Origin: Turnera subulata
Lineage: Eukaryota > Streptophyta > Magnoliopsida > Malpighiales > Passifloraceae
Reading direction: 5' to 3'
Assembly (NCBI GenBank): GCA_028386065.3
Contig: JAKUCV010007228.1
Location: 1-64,000, forward strand
Length of the DNA: 64,000 bases
This document shows, in pieces, positions 23,401 to 35,557 of the stretch (the stretch's first letter is position 1; each line of letters begins with the position of its first letter). The position numbers and the translations under genes are program-made. Under the pieces are notes generated by a model. It was not told the DNA's origin, searched no databases, and worked only from the letters and a program-made list of their open reading frames with translations.

Positions 23401-23725
23401 GGTTCTGAAGCAAATCTGATGTTTCTATGGCAGCAGATGTAAAGGAGAAACAGTAGACCAAGAACAAATTTAAAAACTATAAGCAATCCAAGAGACCCAG
23501 ATCATGCAATCAAGACAAAAGTGAGAGAACAAAGATCCCAACTTAAGCACTAAAAAGACAAGAGTGGAACCAAAGATGCAATCTTTAACGACCAGAGTAA
23601 AACACACACACACACACATACACAAGTCAAGTCAACCAAATAATAGCACAAACGCAGATCAAAAGAATACCCAGTAGGGGGAATTGAGAAAGGATACGGT
23701 CAGCAGAAGGCGCGACGGTAGCCAT
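20429..23725 (-). CDS. YTH domain m6A reader, ECT family
   Basis: Cytoplasmic-type reader of N6-methyladenosine in mRNA. Nine exons on the minus strand: 23671-23725, 23348-23424, 23100-23199, 22861-22934, 22214-22726, 21337-21894, 21032-21244, 20799-20945, 20429-20629. They give 645 residues. The N-terminal 390 or so residues are low-complexity and rich in Tyr, Gly, Pro and Ser, as expected for the disordered part of ECT proteins. The YTH domain covers about residues 410-530. Its aromatic cage Trp residues are at about 428 (NVWSST), 485 and 490 (HWQQDKWTG), and the conserved [17 protein letters not shown] follows. The last intron starts with a GC donor (AAG|GCAAG). The start codon MATVAPS opens the only frame that splices correctly. 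Complete and probably functional. Confidence 0.95.
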
Positions 23726-24591
23726 GACCTGTGTGGATTCCTCCTCCGACAAAGATCTAAACCCTTTTGTTCACAGCCCTAAAAGGGGGTCTAAGGGGTT
23801 TGGGTTTTGGGGGAAGGAGGAAAAAAAAGAGGGTTTGCTCTCCCCCAAGTTGGTGATTCAAATACCACCAAGCAGCAGCCACTCTCGCTAACCTCACGGG
23901 CGGGTCACCCAGTGATGTCATCACTTCACATTAATTGGGCAAATGCTCCCACTTGGCGCAAAAGACCTGTGGGTGTCCTTTCGTCATTTTGGACCTTTTT
24001 TGTTGTTGCAATTTTTGGTTTAGGTCTAATAAATCTTCTTCTTCTTCTACTACTACGTGGAAGGCGAGGGGCAGTGAGGTGTTGAAGGATCACAGGCGGG
24101 TGAGGATATCGTGCTCCTTTGTTTGGATAAAATGTTGGATACGAGAAGGGCATGGGGATGTCCCTATCGCTTCTCTCTTGTAACTTGTTAAGTTGTAAGC
24201 AGTAACCCCCCTCTTTGTTTTACTTATTAAATTCTTTTACTTGGATTAACGTTTCTGCCCTTAATTGAGAATCCAATCCAACTTTTTCCTATTTCTTTTG
24301 TCTCATTCTATTTATTTTTTTGGGGAGATTCAGTGATGGAATTGGAGAGGGGACTTGTCAGGAAAAAAGAAAAAGGGAAAACAGGTCGGCAACTGAATTC
24401 AAAAATACAAGTGGGGATTCAAGCAAGCCGCTTATTTTTTAGAGTGGGAAAACAAATTAACACTTTGTGAATTTGTTTAAGCATTTGTTGTTGAATTGAA
24501 AGAAAGAAAAAGGATGTAAATAGAGGAAAAGGAAAGACAAAGAGGAGAAAAGAAGGGAATTAACAATCTGCGTAACCCCAATCAAACATTA
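23726..24591. other. Upstream region of the YTH gene
   Basis: 5' UTR and promoter of the minus-strand YTH gene, then AT-rich intergenic sequence with short CTT repeats. No gene seen. Confidence 0.45.
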
Positions 24592-25627
24592 ATGTATACT
24601 TCAAGTGTGAGTTGTGTATCCCACATCGGAGAGAAAGAGACTAAGTGAGTAACATATAAGTGAAGTGGACCCATATACCCAATGCCTTGAGGTTTTGGGT
24701 TACAGAGTGGTGTCCTAGTCACGCGTATGGAACTCACTTGGGAGTTGGGCCTCGCGTATTGTCTCCCAGGTTTTCGGGCGACTTCTGGTTCTCAACACGT
24801 GGTAGCACTTGGGCCTCGCGTATTGTCTCCCCGGTTTTCGGGCGACTTCCGGTTCTCAACACGTGGTAGCAGAGCCGATGGTTCGGCTGAGACGAAATGG
24901 TTTGCGACATGGTGGTGATGTTCCCGTGGCTGCTGCCCCCATGTGGAACGAAGAGCGGTTGGGCTCTACCCATCAAACCGTTTAAGCTATTCTCAAGTCC
25001 CATTCCTGTACAACCTCGAAATCATTTCATTTGAGCTATTCTTAATTATACAGTCTCAGTCTCATACCCATATAATTACGAAATCGCCCCATCCCTACAC
25101 AGTCTCAGGATCTCTCCTATTCCGGTGTGGATTCGGTTCGTTCATGTGCCCCTCCGTCTAGAAGCCTGTCAGAAGCCGCTCCTTGTCCATGCTCATCCCG
25201 ACACCGGCGTTCACTTCCCGCCCTCATAGACCCCGGGATGTCACATTTCCGGTCTGGGCCTAAGTGAAGTTTAGCTCTTGGAGCATCGGCAGACGCGTGC
25301 TCCTGGAACGGGGCTTGATGGCAGAGTGGGCTCTTGGTGATGTTGCGAAAAGTTTTCGAAATATTTCCGTTGAAGGGGGAGTAGGCCCATGGTTCGATAT
25401 GGAAGAGTCTCACACTTGAGGGGGAGATCGTTGGAATATAAGTGTGAGTTGTGTATCCCACATCAGAGAGAAAGAGACTAAGCGAGTAACATATAAGTGA
25501 AGTGGACCCATGTACCCAATACCTTTAGGTTTTGGGTTACAGAATGGTGTCCTGGTCACGCGTATGGAACTCACTTGGGCCTCGTGTATTGTCTCCCCAA
25601 TTTTCGGGCGACTCCCGGTTCTCAACA
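24592..25627 (+). mobile_element. TRIM-like miniature LTR retrotransposon
   Basis: Two related direct repeats act as LTRs: about 24592-24861 and about 25429-25627. Both contain AGTGTGAGTTGTGTATCCCACATC and end TTCTCAACA. The first is followed by TGGTAGCAGAGCC (24864-24876), close to the methionine-tRNA primer-binding site of Copia-type elements. The second is preceded by a purine tract, GAGGGGGAGA. The internal part is about 570 bp and non-coding. The first LTR carries an extra tandem copy of its 3' end. The target duplication is not clear. Confidence 0.75.
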
Positions 25628-25946
25628 TAATTACTTGCTGTGCTGCAAAATGAAGGTTCAGTGAAAATTCAAAGACACTGTAGAAATAGGGTATCAAATT
25701 AAGTTGGCGCAAGTTGAAGAGTTTCCAGTTGCTGCTATATGTCGAGGTATATTCTGTTGACCTCTTATGTTACATTGCAGTTTGCATCATGAAAATTATA
25801 CACGTTCAGAGTAGTACGTGGTTTTCTCCTTTTTTTTTTTCTGATATGAAGTCATGAATCACTTCCAAGGAGACTGCAATATTTTTATTCAATCATACTG
25901 TAGGTAAAGCAAAATACAGAGGCAGACAGTTCTATCAATTTAGCAG

Positions 25947-28900
25947 CTAGAAGGTAGTATGAGTAGCGAAATCCGCAACAGTGTTCACTAGAACAACCAA
26001 TGGACTCCTAACATTGTGGAATCCGTTTGACCAAACTATCTCTCCAAAGTCATATCTATCTTGAGATATCTTCAGTGGTTTGAGTGTCACAAAGTAAGAC
26101 AATACCTCCTTGGAGCAGGAGAACAGTAAGATCCTAGGCCAGATTATTACCTCTACTCCGTGAGGCTCCACAATGCTAACAAAGTATATGGCATCCTTCT
26201 TTCCACCTACATTTCGAACAGTCCTCTTGAGGGTGGTGGAGGATTGGAGATTAGAAACTGTAATGGATGGATAATTTATGTTTGAGTTTGTTCTGTACAT
26301 CTTAGGACAGCTTGTATCAGTAGTCCCTGCAGTTGGAAGAACCAACTTCTCTATCTGTGCTTGGGAGTAGCCAAGGTTGCAGAGGAATATGATGTAGTCG
26401 CTGCTTTTCATGTCATAAACTAGTCCAGGATCCATTGCTTTGGAAGGGTTCATATGACCGGCACCAATGTCGAAGGGATCTGATGGTTTCATTGATCCAC
26501 CAGAGAGGACACCATCATGGCTTGTGTCCCTTGTATAGGCTGGTTGAGGAAAACAAAAATGTGACTTCAAAAACTAATATATATAGCTACCTGCTGGATC
26601 ATTAACATTTGCAGTTTCACAATAACAGGATTCTGCATGTCAACCATAGGATGAGAATATAATTAACAACAGTGAGCATGTTGCTCTTATCATTTTTCTA
26701 CTTTTGTACATTACCTTAATCTGTTTGTGAACTTGCCTTCACGGTCTAATTAAGTAGGGCATAGTTATGAGGAGAGAAAAATTGCAAATTTACACTCTTT
26801 CCCAAAGTCCCAGGAAGGCAGGAACTATACCCTTGAAAAATGATTTTTCCTAAAGACCTACTTGTTTCCTTGTTAAATTCAGCACTGAAAAATCCTAACC
26901 TAAATCCGCAAAAGTAATTCCACTACCTCCTACCATAAAATCTGCACATCCAGGCTTGAAAACTTCTTGCTGTAATCCATTGGTTATAACTGCTCTGGGA
27001 GGATGTAGGGTCTTTAAAAAGTTTTCTTTTTAGGGACAGCTAATTAAGACAGAAAATGTGGACTGCAAGAGCTTCTTTAGCCTTTCCAACTTTTTATTTA
27101 GGGACAGCCCCACCTAGTGGTGCAGTGCTTTCCACCTCCTCCCACTGCAAGAGGTCCCCGTTGAGGCCTCCTTCCTAAATAATTAATTAGAGAAGGAGAA
27201 AGCTAATATATATGGTGAAGTGAACAACGGAAATTGTGCAATGGCTTAACAGTCTTTTGAAGCCTGAGCCAGGTAGAAGTGTAAAAATGGCATTTTCGGT
27301 TCAGGGTCGTAGTTCCTTTCTTACCTGTGGTCATTATAGCAGACCTAATGGCAGCTGGAGACCAGTCAGGGTGAGCTGATTTGATAAGTGCTACTACTCC
27401 TGAGACATGAGGGCATGACATTGATGTCCCTGTCTGAAAGTTCCAATTCACTTTGCGGTCATCAATCGGTAACAGAGTTGGTGGTGTTTTGGTAGGCCAT
27501 GCTGCCAGTATATTGACTCCTGGCGCAATTATATCTGGCTGTTGTAGATCAACAAGAACAAAGTGATCATATAAGCAACCCAAGATTTGATGCATGGTAA
27601 TTGGAGCTCTCTCCAATGCTAGTCATCTTCTCATTGAGAAATTTATGACTGACAACCTAGTGTTTCAGTTTCCATCAATTAATTAGCATACCTTGAGAAT
27701 ATCAGGTGTTATTGAACTTGGGCCTCTAGATGAGAAATGTGCAACCTTAGGTGCCGGGGACTTTCCAATTACTGTCCTACTTGGTAATACCTGCACAACA
27801 GGGTTCCTCCATAGTTCACAACTTCATGTTAGATATCTGGTCTTTATTTTATTTTGCTGCAAAAATATACATTTGACATTCGACCAACTAAACAGCTAAA
27901 CTTGTTACCTCCTAGCTCTTATTAAGAAACTGATAATGTAATGATGACACCTAAGAATTTTCATTTTTCTCAAAGAAAATTATTGTGTATGGTGTCCGAC
28001 AGTAAGGTATATGCTGCTGTTATATGAACCATCACTTCCACTTACTTGGATGATTGAGAAAGATAGATTTGGATCCTTGTTCCTTGGCTAATGCTAATAC
28101 GGATTGTAGGGATTATATCAACATCGGCAATCTGCTTGGTTGGAGGCTCAACAAGGATCAGTGCCACTGCATTGGCCTTCTTCGCTGCTGCTTGAGCAAT
28201 TCCAGCTGATGGTATTGGTCCTACAGTAGAGAAGCACAGAATAACTTTCCCTGTCGCTGGTCTTTTATTCCAATTCTCCAGTACGCACGCCCTGGGAGTG
28301 TTGCATGATATAAGTAATTGTTGTTTGTTTTACAGAGCTCATTCCATCCTATTAAGTTAGCAGGAAACATGCAAATAATCTTCTTCAAACAATTTCTTCT
28401 TCTTCTTCTTCTTCTTAAACTAATACCAGAGGGAGAATATTACCCGTCAGAAAAATAAGGAATTGCGGTGACCAATCTTCCTTTGATCTCTTTGGTGATT
28501 AAGCTCTCTCCCTGTTGAAACATATGACCTTTTATTCAGTCAAAATTAATAGCAGCAAAAGTTTGGGCACAGATCATGCTGAAGTAGGATATCTAAATTT
28601 GCAACCAGTTGCTTCAGTTCATCAGGGGTGTAAATACTCCTATTCCGTCCCTTGGTTTCCCAAAAAAAAAAAAAAAAAGAAAGAAAAAGAAAATGAGAAT
28701 GTCTGGTAAGTTACCATGACAGAGAAGTTACTGTCCAAGACCAACTGGGTTGGAAATGTTCGATCAGTGGAAGAAGCCGCGACAGATATGCACCAGGGGG
28801 CAACATTTCCCACCAGGGATGGATCAGGGCCATCATTTCCTGCTGAGAACACCACACTGACACCAACTTGCATTGCATGAAATGATCCAATATCAGAATT

Positions 28901-30609
28901 TGAAGCGAAGAATGGAGACAAGGGTGGAGGTGCACCAAATGAGGCCGAGATTACATTAACTCCATCATGCAAGGCATCATCAAATGCCGCGAGTATGTCA
29001 GCTTCAGTGCACACTCCATCAAGATCCTTGCTCCAACAGACTTTGTACACTGCTAGCCTAGCCCTGGGTGCACCACCCCTGGCAGTGCCTTCCCCAAAAC
29101 CAAAGAAGCTCACATTCTTAACTATGGATCCAACAGCTGTTGAAGCCGTGTGTGTTCCATGACCAAGAAAGTCTCGAGCTGATCGATATTCTTTGTTCCC
29201 ACTCATATTTAAGGATCCAAATTCTTGTTCATATCCTTTGAGGTAATAACGTGCACCAACTAGTTTCCTGTTGCATACTTTTTCTGGTTCAAACTCTTCT
29301 CCTTTAATGCATTCCCCCCTCCAAAATGGTGGGATTGGTTCCAGGTCAGGCTCTTCCTTGAAACTCTCAGATTCTGGCCATATACCTTTCCAATAATAAA
29401 ACAAATAGATAGGTAAGCAGTATGTGGTTGCAAATGCTTTATGAAATCACAAAAAAGCATGATAACAGTTGCTTGCTGGTAAGATAGATATCCAGGTTCT
29501 GTAAAAATATAAATACTTGAATTGATCTTGTTGGAAATAAACCCAAAGACCAACTGTTATGTAACATATCATTTTATAATGAGAAATGTCTCGTTTGCAA
29601 AAGCAAAAATATTGGTTCATGATATGTCAGATAGGATTGGAACTTGAGTTATCTAAAAGCTATACTACGAATGATACCACTCTCATGTGCACGATTTTTT
29701 TTTTTTTTTCAATCTTTGGATTCACTGGAAAGATGAAACTGCTTGCTTTTCTTTTCTTTCTTTATCATATTTGTGTTTCTTTTCTTGTTTCTGAAAAGAG
29801 GTTTCCTTCTGTTTCTTGAGCAGTTTCCATTTACATAAAAGTTCAATTATAAACGTTTACTTGACGAGCTAGCTAGCTAGAGAAGAAAGCAGCAACGAGA
29901 CCTGTATCAAAGATCCCAACTACAATGTTGTCACCAAAGGTCAGTTGCAATGGAGACGCTTCAACAGTGTCCAAGGTGAGGCCTAAAAAGTCCCAGCTTC
30001 TGGTTGTGTGCAACTTCAGTGTCTTGCTCCTGAACACAGATATCACTCCTTTCATGCCTGCACTACAGCAATTTCTTTCTGAATTGGCCGGTTTCTTTCC
30101 CATTGAAGATTCTTATTGATATACATTTTAACATGTGTAAAGAGAAGGTGAAAGATGCATTACTGGCCAAGGTGTTTGCTTGGGTTGAATTAAGCTCGGC
30201 TGAAAACCCTGAGAAACTATGCCTGTAGCTATATTGCAAGGACTGCTTGGCTTCTTCTTCACTAAAAGTAAGTGATATTGAGAAAAGAAAACGAGGTCAA
30301 GTTCAGCTGACAGAAGAGAAAATGCCTTTATTACTCACCAAAGTACCTTGAGAAGACATTAGACAGGAGCTGGATATGAGATTCGGAAGTGATTATGGGG
30401 TCATGAAATTGTCTGAGCCCTAAATAGACAATATACACCTGCATAGAACAACAGCGCAATGAAGAAGGGATGATCATTATTGGAGATGGAGACAAGAAAA
30501 GTCGAAATATGCTTGAAAAGCAGCAAAAATGTACATGAGATGTGGATTCTGACAGAATGAACAAAAGTGAGAGAAATAGGCCCCAAAAACATTCAGGATA
30601 GGTAGCCAT
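25947..30609 (-). CDS. Subtilisin-like serine protease (plant SBT, family S8A)
   Basis: Secreted subtilase. Ten exons on the minus strand: 30535-30609, 30347-30438, 30164-30261, 29902-30057, 28715-29385, 28444-28511, 28046-28291, 27692-27806, 27325-27538, 25947-26539. They give an open frame of 775 residues, the normal length. Exon 1 encodes a signal peptide (hydrophobic from residue 9). An I9 propeptide (VYIVYLG) follows. The catalytic residues are all present: Asp in GIFDTG (about 139), His in GHGTHTAS (about 216), Asn in SAGNDGP (about 324) and Ser in [11 protein letters not shown] (about 546). The C-terminal fibronectin-like part includes [10 protein letters not shown] and RTVRNVG. The LGLTLD and [17 protein letters not shown] motifs suggest the SBT3-type clade. 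All introns are GT-AG. Substrate unknown. Confidence 0.94.
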
Positions 30610-32537
30610 GTTTTCTGCGCGGAAGAGCCACATGACTGGCTAGGATTAAATAGGTATTTGTATGAGTTATCATATCAATTCAATTGTGGTAGCAGTTGAA
30701 AAATTGGTTGGTATTGGGTGGTGCATCCCAAGGCTTTTCAGGCTGCAACAGTACCAACATTTCTCGAGTTTATGATGATATTTTCCCTTCAAAGCTAGCT
30801 AGTTCTTGAAGACAAATATAAGCAACACCTACAGCTTCCTCCCTCATTTCCCCTTCTCTCCCTTTCTCTTTTTCTATCATCACCTATATCTACTTTTCTT
30901 CTTATGCATAGGGGTAGAATTACAACTGAAGACTAACATCATGAAGCTCCATCATATAGCTTAAATACCATAAAAGAGGAATGCATGTGACGTTCATGAT
31001 TTTGCAGATGCAATATTTTCAGCTTCTTTTATCCTCTCTGAAAAATCTTAGTTGACTTAAATGATTGCTTTTCTTTCTTCTTCTTCTTTTTTTTTTTTTG
31101 TCACTTTAGCTTCTAGAGCTTTCTTTTTGGAGCTGAATGTTCAAAGAATTTGGATGAGAAGGAACTTAAGAGAACAATATTCCAACAGTGGTGCATAATG
31201 GTAAGCCCAATGCTTCTTGCTCTCCATACTAATAATACCTTCTATAGTTTGATTCAAGAAATTGGAAAATAAGCCTGATGGAAATGTATATGTTCCAGAA
31301 ATGAAGGTTTATTTGTGTATTTTGGGGGATACAATTGTCTCCTATGCATTCTTTGTTGTTTCCTCATAAGCTACCTATCTTTTCTAATTATGCTCTTATT
31401 TTTCCCCCAACTCTTTCTCAAGTAAGTTGTTTTTGGAATTGGAGGATTCGGATTAGATTTGAGGTTGCTTTATCTTTGTTTGTAATTTATGTTCCATAAA
31501 CATTTTCTTGCTTTAAGTATATCCAGGTTCTGGTCCTAATCTATCAGTCTATCTTTTTTCTTCTCTCACCAGCCATATGCTTTAAGCCTTGCAAATAGCT
31601 GCCTAGTTCCTATAAGCTGGTCCCTGCATTAGGTGGAGACGGGGTGACTAAGGAACACTTTTGTAAATAACTTATTCGGATTCGAACTGATGCCTGAAGC
31701 CTCTTTCTTTAAAGGCTGTTAAAGAAGACATTTCCTGTGAGCATGGGAATCCTGGAGATGCCCCAACCTGGAATGAAAATTGGAGCAATGATCAAAGTCT
31801 ACTTAATTGATTGGTTAGCTAACATTCGTTTCATTCTTGGTGAGGTTTATAATTGAAAGTTTCAGAACAACAGATACACGGACTATCCCTTCCAGTGTAA
31901 GTCATCCCCATCATTAGAACTCTTCAAGTTCAGAGCCCTATAGATACTTGCTTTGACATGAAATTCTGTTGCAGAATTCCACCGCTATTTACTTTTTCCA
32001 TCATAATTCAAATGAGACAGAGCATCCTAGCTTGCTTTGACAAGCATGAATACCTTGTGACAACATATATAAAACATTTTCTTCTGCAAATTCCATGACA
32101 GATATATCAAATGGTTATATATCCGTTCAATCTCTATGATCATATACAATCATATTAACTGATTCATACAGAATCCCTTCCAACTAGACAAATTGTATTT
32201 TACTAATAGTTTAGGAAGAGATATTCATGTTAGACGTTCGCCTTTGAAAATTGGCCGGATGGTTATCTAACTTTGAACATTTCAATCACTGCCATTGTTT
32301 TGAAGTGTATCAGAACATATTCTATAAACTTGACCATGTTTTGTCTGATGCATGTAACTACTATATTGCAAGTTCCTGCTTTTCCAGATTTCGATTGTGC
32401 AGAAAACAAATCTATCACATAGTCCCATGTCTGATAAAAAAGAAATGTGTTGGTCTTCCAACTATACGTATCCACTCTCTCCAGAAGCCATGAATTGACT
32501 GTAATTTTGAAATGCAAGCAGGGTGCTATGCTTAATT
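30610..32537. other. Upstream region of the subtilase gene
   Basis: Promoter side of the minus-strand subtilase and further AT-rich intergenic DNA with T and CTT tracts (for example near 31080). A small open frame at 32251-32493 has no recognisable domain. Nothing else can be supported. Confidence 0.4.
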
Positions 32538-32542
32538 AGTAG

Positions 32543-33594
32543 TGATGCAAACGGAGGCAGGCTTAGAGGTTCGAGGAATGATGCACGCCAAGGCGACCAT
32601 GGAGGATGCAATGGTGTCAAGTATGGAATTTGGATCTATTCTAACAAGCTCAAAGTTCATCATCATAACCTTACTTTCAGAGTCAAGTCCAAAATTCGAT
32701 CTCACAAGAAATTTAAGAAGAGATGGAGATTAAAGTCGAGAACGCGAAGAACTCGCGCGGAAATTCCTGGAGCGTGCAGTCTCGGAAATAAATTCATATC
32801 TCGAGCTCTACAACTCGGATTGTTGCGATCTTGGACTCTATGGAACGATAAAACGAAGATCTACAACGTTTATGTTGAGCCCAGAAGCTGAATCTGCCGT
32901 TTTCTTTACTCAAAATGCATTTGAAGTCGACTGACAGAATCTGACCGAAAATTCAGTTTTGTCTTTTTTTAATTTGGGTCAAGTCCATGTAATTGGGTTT
33001 AATTATTGTGGGCTTTAGTTAATTAGTTTGGATAAATGTTGTTTGGTTTTATTTGAGTTCGATTCCATGTTGGATTCAATTAAAACCTAGTTGTCTTTGG
33101 GTTAGATTAGGTGTCAAACTTGGAGACAAAGTCAAAATCCAATTTGACTAGGATTTGGGATTGATGCCGAATTAGGGTTAGGGACTTAGTATAAATAGGA
33201 ACCATTACTTTATGTTTATGACAGACTATTTTGAGAGAATAATATTGCCTTTGAGGTTTTTCTTTGATTGTGGATTCAATCAAGTTATCGAGAGTGGATT
33301 CTCTTGGTTTTATATTAGGGTTTGAATTTACTTATCAAGTTGCTTTGCTTGTGGCGTTTATTCAATTCCTTGTCATTCTAATCCCTTTGTTGCCTATTCC
33401 TTAATTGAGTCTAGGAGGTGAAGAATAGAATTACTAAAGCCAATTGTTGTGTATCTACTTCTTTGTTGTCTAATCCGTGCAGAGATTAGGAGGTGAAGGA
33501 GACTTACACGGCGAGTTTGATTGAGATTGACGATCGGGACGAACAGATAGTTACGGAGGTGGAACTAGTGGATTCTAGGGCTGTTGCCGTATCA
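32543..33594 (+). repeat. 5' LTR of the deletion-derivative element
   Basis: 1052 bp, near-identical to 35558-36607. A TATA-like AGTATAAATAGG lies near 33190, where transcription should start. Confidence 0.95.
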
Positions 33595-34305
33595 TCTTTT
33601 GGTAGCGGAGCGAAGGTTTCAATCAATCATATCCTTTTGTGTTTGTGTTTTTAATTTCGTTCGTGGCCTTTTTCAATTCTTGTTCTTGTTGTCGATTTTA
33701 TATTAAAAAAAAAAGTGTCGAGTACTGTTCATCGTTACTGTTCATCGTTACTGTTCACAAAAGAAAAAAAAAGAGAGTTGAAAATCGACTTGTTGGAATT
33801 GTGGCCTTGAATTGCAAGATTATCAAGTGTTTCTTGCAGGAAATTTTATTGGTTGATTGATTGATTGATTAAAAACAAGGAGAAGTTGGATTATTTGCTA
33901 TTTGGGATCGATTTCTGCAGGGAAGATTTCTGCCGGATTATTTCTTTGTGGAGTTCGATTTGAGCTTTTTATTGTGTTGGGTAATTGTTGTTTCGTAATT
34001 GCTCAATTGTGCAAATAATCTTTCACATACTTATTCTTGTTCTTGTGTGTGAACAATCTTTTCTTTCTTGGTGTCGAAATTGCCTCTAGAATCGATATCT
34101 TATCTTTCTTTCTTTAGGTTTCTTTGACTCCTTGAATTAATTGCTGCTGGTTGGTTGCTTGATTGTGTTTATTTGAACCTAACGTATAAAATTGAAGCAG
34201 AATCAAGAGTGGTAAGAGGCTGAGAGATCTTTTTCTGCCAACAAACACGAGAGACACACGTGAGGAGTTTTACTGCTAACAAATTTCTTGCAGGATTCTT
34301 TCACA

Positions 34306-35169
34306 ATGTCTTCCGTATATGATTCAGACCGGCCTGTAGTGATGTCGTACCTCACGGATTTCTTCAACAACCTCTCCGCCAAATTTGATAAGGTTTCTAG
34401 CTCGTTGGCCGAGACTAATGCCATACTAGAACGACAAGCAAGGGTTGTGGATGCACGTCTAGCACGACAAGAGAGGTTGTTACAAACACTCTCTGATAGC
34501 ATTGGCGACCACAAAGAAAAAGAGAGAACACTTTTCTATACAAGATGCTTGGTGAATGAGAAGGCTATGAGTGTTAAGATTGATGGGGGAAGCCACACCA
34601 ACATGGCAAGCACATATATGGTGGAAAGTTTAGGATTGGAATGTTTGGAGCATCCTAGACCCTATCGGCTACAAAGGACGAGTGACATGGGAGAAATTGA
34701 GGTAACCAAACAAGTCCTGGTTTCTTTTTCCATTGGCCGGTATTTTGACCAAGTGTTGTGTGATGTTGTGCCTATGGATACATGCCATATATTGCTTGGG
34801 AGACCTTGGCAATATGATAGGAATGTGGCACATGATGGTCGAAGAAATAGGTATACATTCACCATGGGTGAGAGGAAGATAACACTTGGACCCTTACCTC
34901 CAAAGGAAGTTGATGGGGATCAATTGCATGTTAAAAGTCAAGTGGAAGCATGGCAAAAGGAGAAAGAGGCCGAATCTTATCACACTAGTCAGGAAGAGAA
35001 GAAGGCTGAGAGTCTTGCAAAAGAAGAGCTAGAGAAGAAGGCTGAGAGCCTTGCAAAAGGAGAGCTAGAGAGGAAGGCTGAGAGCCTTGCAAAAGGAGAG
35101 GAAAGCTCAAAAAAAATAAAAGAGAGGAAGAAAAACAGGAAGCCGAGTGTGAGAAAAGAAAAGAGATAA
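34306..35169 (+). CDS. Gag-protease remnant ORF of the deletion-derivative element
   Basis: Open frame of 287 residues. Residues 15-75 form a coiled-coil-like Gag N-terminal stretch. It runs directly into a retropepsin-like domain at about 75-200, with LVNEKAMSVKIDGGSHTNMAS, the conserved VTKQVLVSFSIG and CHILLGRPWQYDR. The capsid and zinc knuckle that normally lie between are missing, so an internal deletion joined the two in frame. The active-site triplet reads DGG instead of the usual DSG/DTG. The C-terminal part has three tandem copies of an 11-residue KAESLAKGELE unit. Whether it is translated is unknown. Confidence 0.7.
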   Translation: MSSVYDSDRPVVMSYLTDFFNNLSAKFDKVSSSLAETNAILERQARVVDARLARQERLLQTLSDSIGDHKEKERTLFYTRCLVNEKAMSVKIDGGSHTNMASTYMVESLGLECLEHPRPYRLQRTSDMGEIEVTKQVLVSFSIGRYFDQVLCDVVPMDTCHILLGRPWQYDRNVAHDGRRNRYTFTMGERKITLGPLPPKEVDGDQLHVKSQVEAWQKEKEAESYHTSQEEKKAESLAKEELEKKAESLAKGELERKAESLAKGEESSKKIKERKKNRKPSVRKEKR

Positions 35170-35216
35170 AAGAAGCCTCGAAAGAAATTATTTTAAAAGG
35201 CTCAAATGAGAGAGAT

Positions 35217-35557
35217 ATGAGAGTTGATTATGAGGAAAAGAAAAGTTTGTTTGTACTTTTGTACAAGAAAGCTTGGTTCAAATCTAACCTTTACCCTCGT
35301 CTATCTAGTTTTATTGTTGTTTCTTTGCAGGATTTTAGGGATGCTTACCCTAAGGAGTGGAAGGAACAAATTAATGCTAGTTGCATGTTGCTTGATCCGG
35401 GAGGAGAAGCTACGTGCGTCAAGCTTGATCATCCACGCATAAAGCTTGCTTCGCAAGGTGAGTATCATGATCATATTACCTCTGATAATGCTGAATTTCC
35501 TCTTATTTATTTTGTAGGTATCGATTCGAGGGCGAATCATTTTGAGGAGGGAGGGAA
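35217..35557 (+). pseudogene. Pol C-terminal tail fragment
   Basis: This frame ends SRANHFEEGGND right at the 3' LTR. That matches the tail (RTNPFEEGGND-like) seen after the integrase in many plant Ty3 polyproteins. The upstream part is not clearly assignable. The frame runs on into the LTR. It marks the 3' side of the large internal deletion. Confidence 0.5.

Noticed and set aside
28386..28420. TTC/CTT microsatellite near a subtilase exon
   Set aside because: Simple repeat in an intron; similar tracts occur throughout the window.
30308..30319. TGACAGAAGAGA, the first part of the miR156 sequence
   Set aside because: The match stops after 12 bases, it lies in an intron of the subtilase gene and no pairing arm was found nearby.
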